Shown: positions 5,384 to 6,071 of the stretch, in pieces | Layout of the letters: the number at the start of each line of letters is the position of its first letter | Numbering within the stretch: position 1 is the stretch's first letter | NCBI GenBank assembly: GCA_017397605.1 | Contig: JAFQII010000094.1 | Location: 1 to 6,071, forward strand | Length of the DNA stretch: 6,071 nt | DNA from: Clostridia bacterium | Lineage (GTDB): Bacteria > Bacillota > Clostridia > Oscillospirales > CAG-382 | Direction: 5' to 3' | Made by a program: the position numbers and the translations under genes | The notes under the pieces: model-generated | The model's input: the letters and a program-made list of their open reading frames with translations, nothing else | Told to the model about the DNA's origin: nothing | Database searches by the model: none

Positions 5384-5433
5384 AATAATGAACGCCGACA
5401 GATTCCCCCAAAAATCTGTCGGCGTTCGTTATT
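5384..5433. terminator. Probable bidirectional terminator between convergent genes
   Basis: A 15-bp perfect stem (5390-5404 with 5413-5427) around the loop CCCCCAAA extends outward to 21 bp through one G-U pair. On the minus strand the stem is followed by a T-rich stretch (the 3' arm ends TTATT, followed by TGTTT); on the plus strand the 3' arm ends GTTATT. It lies about 40 bases after the HD gene stop and about 40 bases after the EamA gene stop on the other strand, the expected place for a shared terminator. Confidence 0.78.
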
Positions 5434-5434
5434 C

Positions 5435-5452
5435 GATAAATTGGAATTTATC
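5435..5452. repeat. AT-only inverted repeat next to the terminator
   Basis: GATAAATT (5435-5442) and AATTTATC (5445-5452) are perfect inverted copies separated by GG. It lies between the large hairpin and the EamA stop codon, so it would be part of the transporter transcript's 3' end. It marks the beginning of the AT-rich part of the window. Confidence 0.5.
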
Positions 5453-5471
5453 TAACGGTTTGATAAAGAAA

Positions 5472-5885
5472 TTAAAGAACCATTACCATAGTTCCAATTC
5501 CAATCAGTATACAACCTATCAAGGATTTCGTTGTAAACTGTTCGTGTAAAAACACGAACGCCAAAATCAATGTGATTACAACACTCAACTTGTCAATTGG
5601 CACAACTTTGGATGCATCACCCAACTGTAATGCCTTATAATAGCAAAGCCATGAGACACCCGTTGCCAATCCCGATAGAACGAGAAACAGCCAACTCCGT
5701 TTACTAATTTCTGCAATTCCATTTTGTGCATTCGTGAGGAAAACCATTCCCCAAGCCATAACAACTACCACAACGGTTCTTATTGCTGTTGCAAGATTTG
5801 AGTTGACACCTTCTATGCCGGCCTTCGCCAGTATAGAGGTAAGTGCTGCAAATATTGCAGACAGTAATGCGAGTACAAACCACAT
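5472..5885 (-). CDS. Single-domain EamA/DMT-family transporter
   Basis: A 137-residue, very hydrophobic inner-membrane protein with one EamA domain and five predicted helices (about 2-20, 32-51, 64-82, 98-113, 119-137), half the size of the usual ten-helix EamA exporter, so it probably works as a dimer. Family signatures are GLATGVSWLCYYKAL (72-86), the PIDKLSVV stretch (96-103) and FLHE (112-115). Such proteins export small metabolites or drugs; the substrate here is unknown. The start at ATG 5883-5885 has GAGGT (5894-5898) at 8 nt. The end is intact. The VOC gene ends 60 bases upstream on the same strand, with no convincing promoter between them, so they are probably co-transcribed. Base composition is much more AT-rich than the left part of the window, which suggests a different origin. 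Confidence 0.9.
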   Translation of the reverse strand: MWFVLALLSAIFAALTSILAKAGIEGVNSNLATAIRTVVVVVMAWGMVFLTNAQNGIAEISKRSWLFLVLSGLATGVSWLCYYKALQLGDASKVVPIDKLSVVITLILAFVFLHEQFTTKSLIGCILIGIGTMVMVL

Positions 5886-5945
5886 ACAATATTACCTCGT
5901 CAAATTCTTATTTTTTAAACTGTTCAACCTATTGGAATCTGTTGA

Positions 5946-6071
5946 TTATATCGGTGTTCCTACTTCAATTAAATTGCCGTCCAAATCGTAGAATCTGACA
6001 ACCTTTTGCCCCCCACTATGTGTCATAAGACGATTTACATATTCAATTTCGGGGTAAAATGTTTCAAGACG
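5946..6071 (-). CDS. C-terminal end of a VOC (glyoxalase/bleomycin-resistance fold) protein
   Basis: The open frame enters from the right edge and ends at TAA 5946-5948, leaving 41 residues in view. The end QKVVRFYDLDGNLIEVGTPI is typical of the last two strands of the vicinal-oxygen-chelate fold; the glutamate of LIEVG is the position that binds metal in many members. Members include glyoxalase I, fosfomycin and bleomycin resistance proteins and many uncharacterised enzymes. The active-site half lies outside the window, so no activity can be assigned. Its AT-rich composition matches the EamA gene 60 bases downstream, with which it probably shares a transcript. Confidence 0.85.
   Translation of the reverse strand, partial: RLETFYPEIEYVNRLMTHSGGQKVVRFYDLDGNLIEVGTPI

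Noticed and set aside
5367..5549. Plus-strand open frame of 60 codons after the HD gene
   Set aside because: It spans the terminator hairpin and the antisense of the EamA gene and has no ribosome site.

Overview
The window looks like chromosomal DNA of a Gram-positive Clostridia-type bacterium, perhaps Oscillospirales. The reasons are separate short secD and secF genes, strong GGAGG-type ribosome sites, very good sigma-A promoters with 17-nt spacers, and proteins that resemble clostridial homologues. This is an inference from family resemblance, not a database result. Most of the window is fairly GC-rich; the last ~640 bases are clearly more AT-rich.

Layout. Positions 1-2144 (minus strand) hold a secD-secF operon. 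secF runs off the left edge and its start overlaps the secD stop by 8 bases. The operon has its own near-consensus promoter at 2182-2210. Positions 2222-3115 (minus) encode a YegS/DagK-type lipid kinase with its own promoter at 3142-3170. Divergent from it, a promoter at 3216-3244 drives a plus-strand SGNH/GDSL hydrolase (3283-4395). A gene-free stretch of about 350 bases (4396-4748) follows and is packed with hairpins, including four GTGATAT heptamers that separate small stem-loops. A plus-strand HD-domain phosphohydrolase (4749-5342) comes next. A long symmetric hairpin (5384-5433) separates it from a convergent minus-strand pair: a single-domain EamA/DMT transporter (5472-5885) and, upstream of it, the C-terminal end of a VOC (glyoxalase-fold) protein that enters from the right edge (5946-6071).

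How the parts relate. SecD and SecF form the accessory module of the Sec translocon. The lipid kinase, SGNH hydrolase and HD hydrolase are independent housekeeping or accessory enzymes with no evident joint pathway. VOC and EamA probably form one operon, possibly a resistance or efflux pair acquired from a lower-GC source. I see no phage genes, IS element, CRISPR array, tRNA or rRNA.

The coding content is ordinary. The part least explained by known features is the hairpin-rich block at 4396-4748. A second candidate is a 17-base motif shared, with one mismatch, by the secD and lipid kinase promoter regions.
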